Source: Lachnospiraceae bacterium
Lineage (GTDB): Bacteria > Bacillota > Clostridia > Lachnospirales > Lachnospiraceae
NCBI GenBank assembly: GCA_024695225.1
Contig: JAILIO010000124.1
Span: forward strand, 1 to 13,582
Direction of reading: 5' to 3'
DNA length: 13,582 nucleotides
Of this stretch, positions 1 through 6,433 are shown piece by piece. Numbering within the stretch: position 1 is the first letter of the stretch; the number at the start of each line of letters is the position of its first letter. The notes beneath the pieces are model-generated. The model was not told the origin of the DNA and searched no databases. It saw only the letters and a list, made by a program, of their open reading frames with translations. Position numbers and translations under genes: made by a program.

Positions 1-75
1 TGGAAACAGCGTGAGTTCAGAACTGTGCAGAAACAGATAGAGGCAGCGTGAATTCAGGACCGCGCAGGAACGGAT
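1..75. repeat. Degenerate 37-bp tandem repeat at the left edge
   Basis: Two adjacent copies with a period of 37 bp: positions 3-38 align with 40-75 at 28 of 36 bases, and all eight differences are transitions (A/G or C/T). The match continues to position 1, so further copies may lie outside the window. Each copy contains CAGCGTGA and TTCAG cores. The block sits directly before the AraR-like gene. In the gene's frame a TAG at 38-40 closes reading, so the repeat is not part of that protein. Its 12-base blocks ACAGCGTGAGTT (6-17) and GACCGCGCAGGA (58-69) recur upstream of trxA at 9059-9070 and 9091-9102. Function unknown. Confidence 0.75.
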
Positions 76-109
76 CACCAAGGTATCGTATCGCAGGATG
101 GAGGCGACA

Positions 110-1027
110 ATGGGAACAGATAAGGGAAATAAGAACAATCCGGAGGGAATGGAGCCAAACGGCGGCAGCAGCTATCGCACCAAGAGGATAGCCGTGGTCT
201 CCACATATGTGGACGGTTATATTTTTTCCAGACTGATGCGGGGGATAGAGAACGTTCTGTCTGAGAATGAATACGCCATACAGATGTCATTTACAAACAA
301 TTCTCCCACCCGGGAGAGAAAGGCCCTGGAACTTCTGGTGAAGACCGGGGACATAGACGGCCTCATAACACAGACTTCCTGTGGTGCTCTTCCCAGCAGA
401 AATGTGGATCTTTACAGGGAACTGCAGAAGATGGGTATCCCCATTATCTTTTTCGATTCCATTTATCCGGAACTCAAGGGGAGGATACCTCTTATAACAC
501 CTGACGACAGGGCCATTGGAAGGGATGCCGCGAAATTCCTGATAGATGCCGGTCATACGAAGATCGGCGCCATGTTCAAGCTGGACGACATTCAGGGACA
601 TCTGAGATACGCAGGGTATCAGGATGCAATGATGGAAGCCGGACTGGAGGTGGATACCAGGAGGATCATCTGGTATGACTCCTATTCCTCAAACAATCTG
701 GACAACAGATGGGAGGAGATCTCCGACCGTCTTCACGGCTGCACCGCCATCGAGTGCTACAACGATGAGGTGGGCGGGACCCTTGAAAAACTGCTGATAG
801 ACAAGGGGTTTGGAGTCCCCTACGACATATCCCTTGTGGGCGTGGACGACGCCCCCATAAACCGCGATCTTCCGGTGCCACTCACCACCTTCAGCCATCC
901 CAAGGAAGAGCTTGGACGCAGGGTTGCTGAGACACTTTTGGATATGATCGAAAACAAAACCACTCCGGAGGACTTTTATTATCCCCCGGAACCGGTCATA
1001 AGGGAATCCATAAAGAAAATATCCTGA
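110..1027 (+). CDS. AraR-type (LacI-fold) ligand-binding protein lacking a DNA-binding domain
   Basis: A 305-residue protein that matches the C-terminal sensor domain of AraR-like regulators from about residue 25 onward. Recognisable stretches, compared from memory with Bacillus subtilis AraR, are IAVVSTYVDGYIF, the RGIENVLSE helix, TNNSPTRERKALE, DDIQGHLRYAGYQ, ECYNDEV and SLVGVDDAPI near the end. AraR carries about 70 residues of GntR-type helix-turn-helix before this domain; here there is only a polar tail of about 25 residues, and an in-frame TAG at 38-40 prevents upstream extension. Start: ATG 110 is preceded by GGAGG (100-104, 5-nt gap) and is preferred over ATG 98. No signal peptide is visible, so it should be cytoplasmic. 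It probably binds a sugar or related small molecule. It may act on a partner protein, or be a decayed regulator. It is followed after 31 bp by the lipoprotein gene. Confidence 0.85.
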   Translation: MGTDKGNKNNPEGMEPNGGSSYRTKRIAVVSTYVDGYIFSRLMRGIENVLSENEYAIQMSFTNNSPTRERKALELLVKTGDIDGLITQTSCGALPSRNVDLYRELQKMGIPIIFFDSIYPELKGRIPLITPDDRAIGRDAAKFLIDAGHTKIGAMFKLDDIQGHLRYAGYQDAMMEAGLEVDTRRIIWYDSYSSNNLDNRWEEISDRLHGCTAIECYNDEVGGTLEKLLIDKGFGVPYDISLVGVDDAPINRDLPVPLTTFSHPKEELGRRVAETLLDMIENKTTPEDFYYPPEPVIRESIKKIS

Positions 1028-1058
1028 CCCGGATGAAAGAGGAGGGGCAGACAGGCGT

Positions 1059-1982
1059 ATGAAGAAAATCTGTGTCCTTATCCCGGTCATCGCAGCCTTT
1101 TTGATGTCAGGCTGCGGAAAGGAATATGTCCGCGTGGGTTTTGCCCAGTCCGGGCATGAATCTGACTGGCGCACCATGTCTCAGGATCTGGCCGAGGAGG
1201 CTTTTTCCCGGGATAAGGGTTTTCTGCTCACGGTGTCCGATGCGGACAATTACGAGCCTTATCAGACCGAAGCCGTCAGGCAGTTCATAGATGAAAAATA
1301 TGATTATATTGTGATCGACCCCCTTCCCTCGGAGGAATGGGGGTCGATATTTTCCGAAGCCGATAAAGCGGGGATACCCGTGATCCTGGTGAACCGTCAT
1401 GCGGCGGGGGCAGAGGGTTATTCTGCATGGTTTGGACCTGACTACACAGCGGAGGGCAGGGCAGCAGGACAGGAGATCCTGAAGATGGCAGACGAGGATG
1501 CTGTCATTTATGTCATAAAAGGCGTGGAAGGAAGCGCTGCCGGAGAGGGCAGGCTTGAAGGGCTTAAAGAAGTGCTGGAAGATGCCGGCATGGGGTATAA
1601 AGCATCATCCGGAGATTTTACCATCGACGGCGGAAGGGCCGCGGCAGAGGAACTGGCGCCGGAGATAAAAGAGAACCCCGGTATCCTTGTGTGCATGAAT
1701 GACAACATGGCCCTGGGGGCTATGGCAGCCCTGGACAGCGCCGGGATAACATACGGCAGTGAAGGCAGCGTGAAGATCGCATCGTTTAACGGTCAATATT
1801 CGGGATTAAAAGCTGTGCTTGACGGACGTATTGCTTTTGACGTAGAATCGGGGCCGGAAGCTGTATTGAAAGCGGCAGAAGCGATATCAAATAACACCAT
1901 TACGGATCAGGAGAATCCCAATCCTGTCGTTATTTACACGATGGACAATCTGGATCCGGCCATAGTTGAGGAAAGAAAATGA
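1059..1982 (+). CDS. Sugar-binding lipoprotein, YtfQ/ribose-binding (PBP1) type
   Basis: A 307-residue substrate-binding protein predicted to be anchored outside the cytoplasmic membrane. It has a lysine-containing N-terminus, a hydrophobic stretch and a lipobox-like MSGC with Cys19 as the likely lipidated residue. The mature start VRVGFAQSGHESDWR closely resembles YtfQ, the galactofuranose-binding protein (VGFSQVG-ES-W pattern). Later family stretches are VIDPLPSEEW, AGIPVILVNR, IKGVEGSAAGEGRLEG (with the usual Arg) and CMNDNMALGAM. The YtfQ-type DG before the last lobe reads FNG here. Start: ATG 1059 with GGAGGGG at 1041-1047, a slightly long gap of 11 nt. The stop overlaps the guaD start (ATGA), which implies translational coupling. 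No ABC permease or ATPase gene is in the window, so it may serve a distant transporter or a sensory kinase rather than its own importer. The ligand cannot be read from the sequence. Confidence 0.85.
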   Translation: MKKICVLIPVIAAFLMSGCGKEYVRVGFAQSGHESDWRTMSQDLAEEAFSRDKGFLLTVSDADNYEPYQTEAVRQFIDEKYDYIVIDPLPSEEWGSIFSEADKAGIPVILVNRHAAGAEGYSAWFGPDYTAEGRAAGQEILKMADEDAVIYVIKGVEGSAAGEGRLEGLKEVLEDAGMGYKASSGDFTIDGGRAAAEELAPEIKENPGILVCMNDNMALGAMAALDSAGITYGSEGSVKIASFNGQYSGLKAVLDGRIAFDVESGPEAVLKAAEAISNNTITDQENPNPVVIYTMDNLDPAIVEERK

Positions 1983-3271
1983 CTGAATCCTTTATTATCC
2001 ACGGCGACATCGTTTACAGCAAGGATCTTACGGAACTTGCCTGTTATGAGAACGGATGGCTTGTCTGTGACAGCGGTATATCCGGTGGCGTTTACAAGAC
2101 CCGGGAGGAGATACCGGTCAGGTATCAGGCATACCCCGTGGTGGATCACACCGATTGTCTGATAATACCCGGGTTTACCGATCTGCATCTCCACGCTCCT
2201 CAGTTTGCATTCCGCGGCCTCGGCATGGATAAAGAACTGATAGACTGGCTGGATGAGGTTGCATTCCCCGAAGAAGCCAAGTATTCCGATTCGAGATACG
2301 CCGGCACAGCGTACAGGATGTTCGCAGAAGCGATGAAAAATTCCGGTACCGTGCGGGCGCTTATTTTTGGCACAAGGCACACCGATGCCACCATGCTCCT
2401 GATGGACGCCATGGAGAAGACAGGCCTTGTGTCCATGGTTGGCAAGGTAAATATGGACAGGAACTGTCCCGATACCGTCCGCGAGGAGAGCAGTGAGGTC
2501 AGCCTCTCCGAGACCGAACGCTGGCTTCAGCTTACAAAGGAACGCAATTATTCAAACACCTATCCCATTCTTTCTCCCCGGTTCATCCCCGCCTGCTCCG
2601 ACGATCTGATGAAGGGGCTGGCAAACATTCAGGGCAAGTACCACCTTCCCCTGCAAAGCCATCTTTCCGAAAACCAGGGAGAGGTGAAAATGGTGAAAAA
2701 GCTCTGTCCCTGGAGCACTTCCTACGGTCAGGCCTACGACAGGTTCGGCTGTTTCGGCGCAAACGGCCCCACAGTCATGGCGCACTGTGTCTGGAGCAGC
2801 GATGAAGAGATGCTCATGATAAAGAAGAACAAAGTGTACGTGGCCCATTGCCCCGCAGCCAATATGAACCTTTCATCCGGCATGGCCCCCACGAGGAAAT
2901 ACATCAGCATGGGGATAAAAGTGGGCATTGGCACCGATGTGGGCGCCGGCCACTGCAAGTCCATGTTCGACGCCATGGTCCAGACCATCGAGGTCAGCAA
3001 GCTGTACTGGAAATATGTGGACATCCACGCAAAGCCTGTCACCATGGAGGAAGCATTCTGCCTGGCCACCAGGATAGGCGGCAGTTTCTTCGGAAAGTGC
3101 GGCGCTTTCGATGAGGGCTATGAGTTTGACGCCCTTGTGCTGGACGAGCGGGAAATAAGGACCCCCATAGCAGACCTTTCACTGAAAGAGAGGCTCGAGC
3201 GTTTCATCTATCTCGGAGAATACCGGGATATCAAAGCAAAGTATGTCCGCGGCAGCAGCATACTGATCTGA
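1979..3271 (+). CDS. guaD: Guanine deaminase (amidohydrolase superfamily)
   Basis: A 430-residue cytosolic zinc enzyme that deaminates guanine to xanthine and ammonia (EC 3.5.4.3) in purine salvage or catabolism. Guanine-deaminase landmarks occur in order: PGFTDLHLHAPQ with metal ligands His70 and His72, GKVNMDRNCP at about 155-164, SPRFIPACS at about 199-207, QSHLSEN with His228 and Glu231, MAHCV with His269, VAHCPAAN at about 288-295, and GTDVGAG with Asp320. The length fits the family. ATG 1979 overlaps the previous stop by 4 bases and has GAGG at 1968-1971, so it is the third gene of a tight cluster with two ligand-binding proteins. The cluster ends at the hairpin 3341-3370. No xanthine dehydrogenase, permease or other purine gene is near. 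No purine riboswitch is visible in the 109 bases before the cluster. Confidence 0.95.
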   Translation: MTESFIIHGDIVYSKDLTELACYENGWLVCDSGISGGVYKTREEIPVRYQAYPVVDHTDCLIIPGFTDLHLHAPQFAFRGLGMDKELIDWLDEVAFPEEAKYSDSRYAGTAYRMFAEAMKNSGTVRALIFGTRHTDATMLLMDAMEKTGLVSMVGKVNMDRNCPDTVREESSEVSLSETERWLQLTKERNYSNTYPILSPRFIPACSDDLMKGLANIQGKYHLPLQSHLSENQGEVKMVKKLCPWSTSYGQAYDRFGCFGANGPTVMAHCVWSSDEEMLMIKKNKVYVAHCPAANMNLSSGMAPTRKYISMGIKVGIGTDVGAGHCKSMFDAMVQTIEVSKLYWKYVDIHAKPVTMEEAFCLATRIGGSFFGKCGAFDEGYEFDALVLDEREIRTPIADLSLKERLERFIYLGEYRDIKAKYVRGSSILI

Positions 3272-3340
3272 TGCTCTTTCGCAGAGATATCCCTGTGCCG
3301 GGGAAATAAAGACTCCCCCCGCAGACTGTCCAATAAACAT

Positions 3341-3388
3341 ACGGGATCACCGCAAAAGCTGTGATCCCGTTTAATTTTGCTTTATTTT
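3341..3388 (+). terminator. Rho-independent terminator after guaD, possibly bidirectional
   Basis: A perfect 10-bp inverted repeat, ACGGGATCAC (3341-3350) and GTGATCCCGT (3361-3370), with a 10-nt loop, followed by the T-rich run TTAATTTTGCTTTATTTT. It lies 70 bp after the guaD stop. Read on the minus strand the hairpin is followed by ATGTTTATT, so it could also end the 599-residue gene, whose stop is 126 bp away. Confidence 0.85.
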
Positions 3389-3390
3389 GA

Positions 3391-3474
3391 GATGCTCCCT
3401 TGGTTGAGCAAAGATGCTCTGTGGGTTGGGACGCTCCTTTGGTTTAGAAGAGATGCTCCGCAGGTGAAGCGAAG
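3391..3474. repeat. Degenerate short tandem repeat (GATGCTCC units)
   Basis: Four imperfect units start at 3391, 3413, 3430 and 3452 (spacings 22, 17 and 22). Each begins GAYGCTC and three continue with a GGTT or GGTGAA block and a purine-rich end. The array fills the spacer between the terminator at 3341-3388 and the stop of the minus-strand gene at 3497, so it would be transcribed as that gene's 3' untranslated region. No coding sense was found. Confidence 0.6.
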
Positions 3475-3496
3475 TATATGCGTCCGAGGGTCCCGG

Positions 3497-5296
3497 TCAC
3501 ATGGAGAGATAATCCATCTCCTCTCTCACTTCCGGGGGAACCGTGAAGCCTGCATTTTCTGCCTCCCTTATTATGATATCCAGACGGTGCCTTGCCTGGC
3601 CGTTCTTCAGATTGTATTTGGACAGACAGTCGGCATAGAGAGGGTTCGTCCCCAAGGACTCCCTTATTTTCTTGTTGAAGGCGCAGTATTTGAAGAGGAT
3701 CCTCCGGGCCACCTTGTTGAGGCGGGGCAGCCCCTTTGCCTCGTACCTGACCCAGTCCTCGTAATCCCCGGCGAACATGACCTTTATCTGATTCCTGGCC
3801 CTTGAATAATCCTGTTTTATCTTGTCCTTCACCGGCTGTGAAAGTTCGCTGTTTCTCTTATAGGTGGCGATGTAATCGTAATATTCGCTTGTGACACAGG
3901 GTGATGTGATGTCGTTCCAGTGGGCGCCCTGAATCCTGCGGCAAAGTTCCCAGCGGAATTCGCCCACCAGCTCCGCAAGGCTTCCCTCAAAGTCCCCGGT
4001 GAACATGATGGGGAGGAAGAACCTGCCGGGAGTGGTGTATTTGCGGCCTTCGATCTCCTGCCACATGACCAGACGGTTTCCGAAGGTGGGCATCAGGATC
4101 AGGTCGGGCCTGATCTCTTTATGTATCTCCATATTCTTTATTCCGTTGTCCGGGTCCGCAAATAAAGACTCCCTACGGAAGGCTCCGAAGTCTACTTTTC
4201 GTATGCGGTCGAGACCGTCAGAGAGCATATCCGGTGTGAGAAGGGCTTTCTGGGGATCTCCAACGATATCCATCTCCTTGAGAAATCCGGAATAACTTGT
4301 CACCTGGCCGTAGACTATGGGCATCACGGCGGCAAAGAGATTGTCCAGCTCGTAATTCACCCGGGCATCCATATCCCGGAACTTTTGCTTCATCTGATCA
4401 TCGGTGATCTCATGGTTCTTTTTCTTTTCCCTGAGAAATTCCTCGTAATCCAGATCAAAGGCGCTGCGGCTGGGCATCCTGTATCCGCGGTAGATCATGA
4501 TCAGCCATTCGCGGAAGGTGTATATGCGCCTGTCGGGATCCGAAAGGGGATTTTTTATCATCGAGAGCAGCCGGAAGGAGTTCTCTTCCCCGGTGAGGCC
4601 GGTGTCCAGGTATCCGAAATCCAGGAAGAGTTTTACGGAATCCGGGATATTCGTGTCGGCCATGCTGTTTATGAAGACTGCCTTGTAAAGGGAAAGGAAC
4701 TTGTCTGACATGGCTTTCCGGAGAGTCCTGGCATCGGTGGTGTCAGGATCTTTCAAGGTCCTGAAGGTGTTTACGATTTGTGTAAAGGTAACGATGTCTT
4801 CCTGGGAAGCCCCTGAATATTCCATGATCTCCTGCAGTGAGTTTGTAAGTGTGCCGTTTCCGGCGGCATGAGCCTGGCTTTCTTTCTCTTCTTCCGCCTT
4901 CTGCTTGTCAGAACGGAGTTTTGCATCCAGATCTGTCAGGACTTTCAGGTAAGATGCGGCGTCAGTCTTGCCTTTATTTATGGTGGCGATGTCGTCCCTG
5001 ATGCGGTCCAGGATAACAGCGGAAAACCCGGGGTCGTTCACAGCTTCCGGATATGAATTCAGGACTGCTTTTAATGTGAGATAGAATCCGCTCAGAGGCT
5101 CTGCATCGGTTATCTCCGGCATGGGAGGGATCTCAGCTTCGGGGAAATGAGCGGAGATAAGGTTTATGGTCTCTTCTATCTTCCTGAGGGTGGTCTGAAG
5201 AGTTGAGGACTCAGTTTCCGCCACGGACAGTACTGTTCCCGCAGTCTGTGATTTCGGGTTTGCTTTCAGTCTTTTATACTGATCGTAAAGTGCCAT
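3497..5296 (-). CDS. Uncharacterised 599-residue cytosolic protein
   Basis: I do not recognise this family. The protein has no signal peptide and no membrane segment. Residues 1-145 are mainly helical in character, including an Asp/Glu/Lys-rich, coiled-coil-like stretch at about 117-145. Residues 255-345 are charged and aromatic (FREWLIMIYRGYRM at 261-274). The most conserved-looking block is at 396-430, where RPDLILMPTFGNRLVMWQE is followed by TTPGRFFLP. It is succeeded by FRWELCRRIQGAHWND (447-462) and a basic segment at 523-547 (GLPRLNKVARRIL, FNKKIRE). No nucleotide-binding loop or metal-binding cluster is evident. The start is well supported: on the minus strand GGAGGG lies 5 nt before the ATG. 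It is a single gene, divergent from exonuclease III through overlapping promoters (5428-5477). Codon usage looks like the neighbours, giving no sign of recent transfer. Confidence 0.9.
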   Translation of the reverse strand: MALYDQYKRLKANPKSQTAGTVLSVAETESSTLQTTLRKIEETINLISAHFPEAEIPPMPEITDAEPLSGFYLTLKAVLNSYPEAVNDPGFSAVILDRIRDDIATINKGKTDAASYLKVLTDLDAKLRSDKQKAEEEKESQAHAAGNGTLTNSLQEIMEYSGASQEDIVTFTQIVNTFRTLKDPDTTDARTLRKAMSDKFLSLYKAVFINSMADTNIPDSVKLFLDFGYLDTGLTGEENSFRLLSMIKNPLSDPDRRIYTFREWLIMIYRGYRMPSRSAFDLDYEEFLREKKKNHEITDDQMKQKFRDMDARVNYELDNLFAAVMPIVYGQVTSYSGFLKEMDIVGDPQKALLTPDMLSDGLDRIRKVDFGAFRRESLFADPDNGIKNMEIHKEIRPDLILMPTFGNRLVMWQEIEGRKYTTPGRFFLPIMFTGDFEGSLAELVGEFRWELCRRIQGAHWNDITSPCVTSEYYDYIATYKRNSELSQPVKDKIKQDYSRARNQIKVMFAGDYEDWVRYEAKGLPRLNKVARRILFKYCAFNKKIRESLGTNPLYADCLSKYNLKNGQARHRLDIIIREAENAGFTVPPEVREEMDYLSM

Positions 5297-5427
5297 ATAT
5301 CCCTCCGATTGGCCGCAAAGATTCGAGTCTGCGGCAGATCATATATTTACGGGTTCCCTGAAGTCAGAACATAAGGTTTGAAATCCTGCGATATGGTTGT
5401 CACATCACCGGAGTGTATGCAGATGAT

Positions 5428-5456
5428 TTTACAGACACATACGTATTAGTTATAAT
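5428..5456 (+). promoter_or_regulatory. Sigma-A type promoter for exonuclease III
   Basis: TTTACA at 5428-5433, a 17-nt spacer and a perfect TATAAT at 5451-5456. Transcription would begin near 5463, giving a leader of about 88 nt before the ATG at 5551. The leader contains a small inverted repeat, ACCGG/CCGGT (5515-5530), just before the ribosome-binding site. The -10 box overlaps the -10 box of the opposing promoter. Confidence 0.75.
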
Positions 5457-5477
5457 CAAAAATGCTGTATTAGTAAA
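5449..5477 (-). promoter_or_regulatory. Opposing promoter for the 599-residue gene
   Basis: Read on the minus strand: TTTACT (5477-5472), a 17-nt spacer and TATAAC (5454-5449). Transcription would begin near 5442 and run left, giving a leader of about 145 nt before the ATG at 5296. Its -10 box shares the symmetric TTATAA core with the plus-strand TATAAT, so two polymerases could not occupy both promoters at once. Confidence 0.6.
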
Positions 5478-5550
5478 GGGGTACAGACCATAATAGTCTG
5501 TTACGCTCATAAAAAACCGGCCATGTCCGGTGACTGAAAGGATCCGATCC

Positions 5551-6300
5551 ATGAAAATGATATCCTGGAATGTAAATGGGCTGAGAGCCATAGATAAAAA
5601 GGGTTTCAGGGAGAATATAGCCTCTCTTGCCCCGGATATACTGGCTCTGCAGGAGACAAAACTGCAGGAAGGCCAGACAGATATGGCTTTTGAAGGGTAC
5701 ACCTCATACTGGAATTACGCCGAAAAAAAAGGTTACTCCGGAACGGCGGTCTTTACCAGGCAGGAGCCTTTAAATGTCACATTGGGGATCGGAAAGGAAG
5801 TCCACGACCATGAGGGCAGGGTTATAACCCTGGAGTTTGATGATCTTTATTTTGTCTGCGTGTACGTCCCGAATTCCCAGGACGGGCTTAAGAGACTGGA
5901 CTACCGCATGACTTGGGAGGATGATTTCTGCAGTTACCTGAAGGGCTTAGACGCCCAAAAACCTGTGGTCATATGCGGTGATATGAATGTGGCCCACAAT
6001 GAGATAGATATAAAGAACCCCTCCTCAAACCACCACAACGCAGGGTTTACGGACGAGGAGAGGGGAAAGTTTTCAGACCTGCTTTCAGCCGGTTTCATAG
6101 ACACCTACAGGGATCTGCACCCGGATACCGTGGAATACTCCTGGTGGTCATACAGGTTCAAGGCCAGGGAGAGAAATGCAGGATGGCGTATCGATTATTT
6201 TCTTGCAAGCGAGAGGCTCAGATCCCGGATAGAGTCCGCATCCATCCACACAGATGTGATGGGATCGGACCACTGTCCGGTGGAACTGGTCCTAAGCTGA
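5551..6300 (+). CDS. xth: Exodeoxyribonuclease III (AP endonuclease)
   Basis: A 249-residue Mg-dependent endonuclease/exonuclease/phosphatase-family enzyme of base-excision repair. It cuts at abasic sites and removes 3' blocks. Landmarks are SWNVNGLRA with Asn7, LQETKLQ with Glu35, GYSGTAVFTR at 61-70, Tyr118/Arg119 in DYRMTWE, CGDMNVAHNEID with Asp144 and Asn146, the SWWSYR and WRIDYFLAS segments, and GSDHCPVEL with Asp240 and His241 near the end. The set is complete and the length is normal. Start: ATG 5551 has AAAGGA (5537-5542) 8 nt upstream. A GTG at 5530 is in frame but would add seven residues to a family that begins right at the MKxISWNVNG strand. It is called exoA in Bacillus. Single gene with its own promoter, convergent with the carboxypeptidase gene. 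Confidence 0.96.
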   Translation: MKMISWNVNGLRAIDKKGFRENIASLAPDILALQETKLQEGQTDMAFEGYTSYWNYAEKKGYSGTAVFTRQEPLNVTLGIGKEVHDHEGRVITLEFDDLYFVCVYVPNSQDGLKRLDYRMTWEDDFCSYLKGLDAQKPVVICGDMNVAHNEIDIKNPSSNHHNAGFTDEERGKFSDLLSAGFIDTYRDLHPDTVEYSWWSYRFKARERNAGWRIDYFLASERLRSRIESASIHTDVMGSDHCPVELVLS

Positions 6301-6345
6301 GTTTTTTATTTGCGTCCCGGGAAGGGATCTGTAATTCCGGAGGTC

Positions 6346-6409
6346 GCAGGAACTGTCTTTTCACGGGTATCGCAAAAGCAGGAGCTGTCTTCTCGCGGAT
6401 ATGGCGGGA
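6346..6409. repeat. Imperfect 32-bp tandem repeat, two copies
   Basis: Copy 1 (6346-6377) and copy 2 (6378-6409) match at 24 of 32 bases, and seven of the eight differences are transitions. The shared core is GCAGG-CTGTCTT-TC-CGG-TAT. The second copy provides the left arm and loop of the hairpin before the T-run at 6420-6425, so the repeat overlaps the probable terminator of exonuclease III. It lies in the 133-bp spacer between two convergent genes. Confidence 0.65.
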
Positions 6410-6425
6410 GGCGGAGCAGTTTTTT
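6385..6425 (+). terminator. Probable terminator of exonuclease III
   Basis: CTTCTCGC (6389-6396) can pair with GCGGGAGG (6404-6411) over 8 bp including two G-U pairs. The stem is extended by CTG (6385-6387) with CAG (6417-6419) and followed at once by six T (6420-6425). It lies about 85 bp after the stop. A second T-run (6302-6307) directly after the stop has only a weak hairpin before it (GGACCA/TGGTCC, 6267-6292) and is less convincing. No T-tract terminator was found for the minus-strand gene ending at 6434. Confidence 0.5.
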
Positions 6426-6433
6426 GGTTTCAC

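Noticed and set aside
1..97. Hidden helix-turn-helix or frameshifted N-terminus of AraR upstream of the sensor
   Set aside because: The other two plus-strand frames have early stops (49-51 and 12-14) and no HTH-like sequence; the stretch is a tandem repeat.
98..109. Upstream ATG 98 as start of the AraR-like protein
   Set aside because: The GGAGG at 100-104 overlaps this codon and is correctly spaced for ATG 110 instead.
1..109. Purine riboswitch ahead of the guaD cluster
   Set aside because: The visible leader is a tandem repeat with no recognisable purine-aptamer core; a longer leader would lie outside the window.
3377..3805. 142-codon plus-strand frame over the spacer and the end of the 599-residue gene
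   Set aside because: It begins inside the terminator T-tract and degenerate repeat and continues antisense to a real gene; no start signal or family feature.
5515..5530. Terminator on the minus strand (ACCGG/CCGGT with six T)
   Set aside because: No minus-strand gene or promoter lies to its right for it to end. The stem is only 5 bp, and it more likely lies in the exonuclease III leader by chance.
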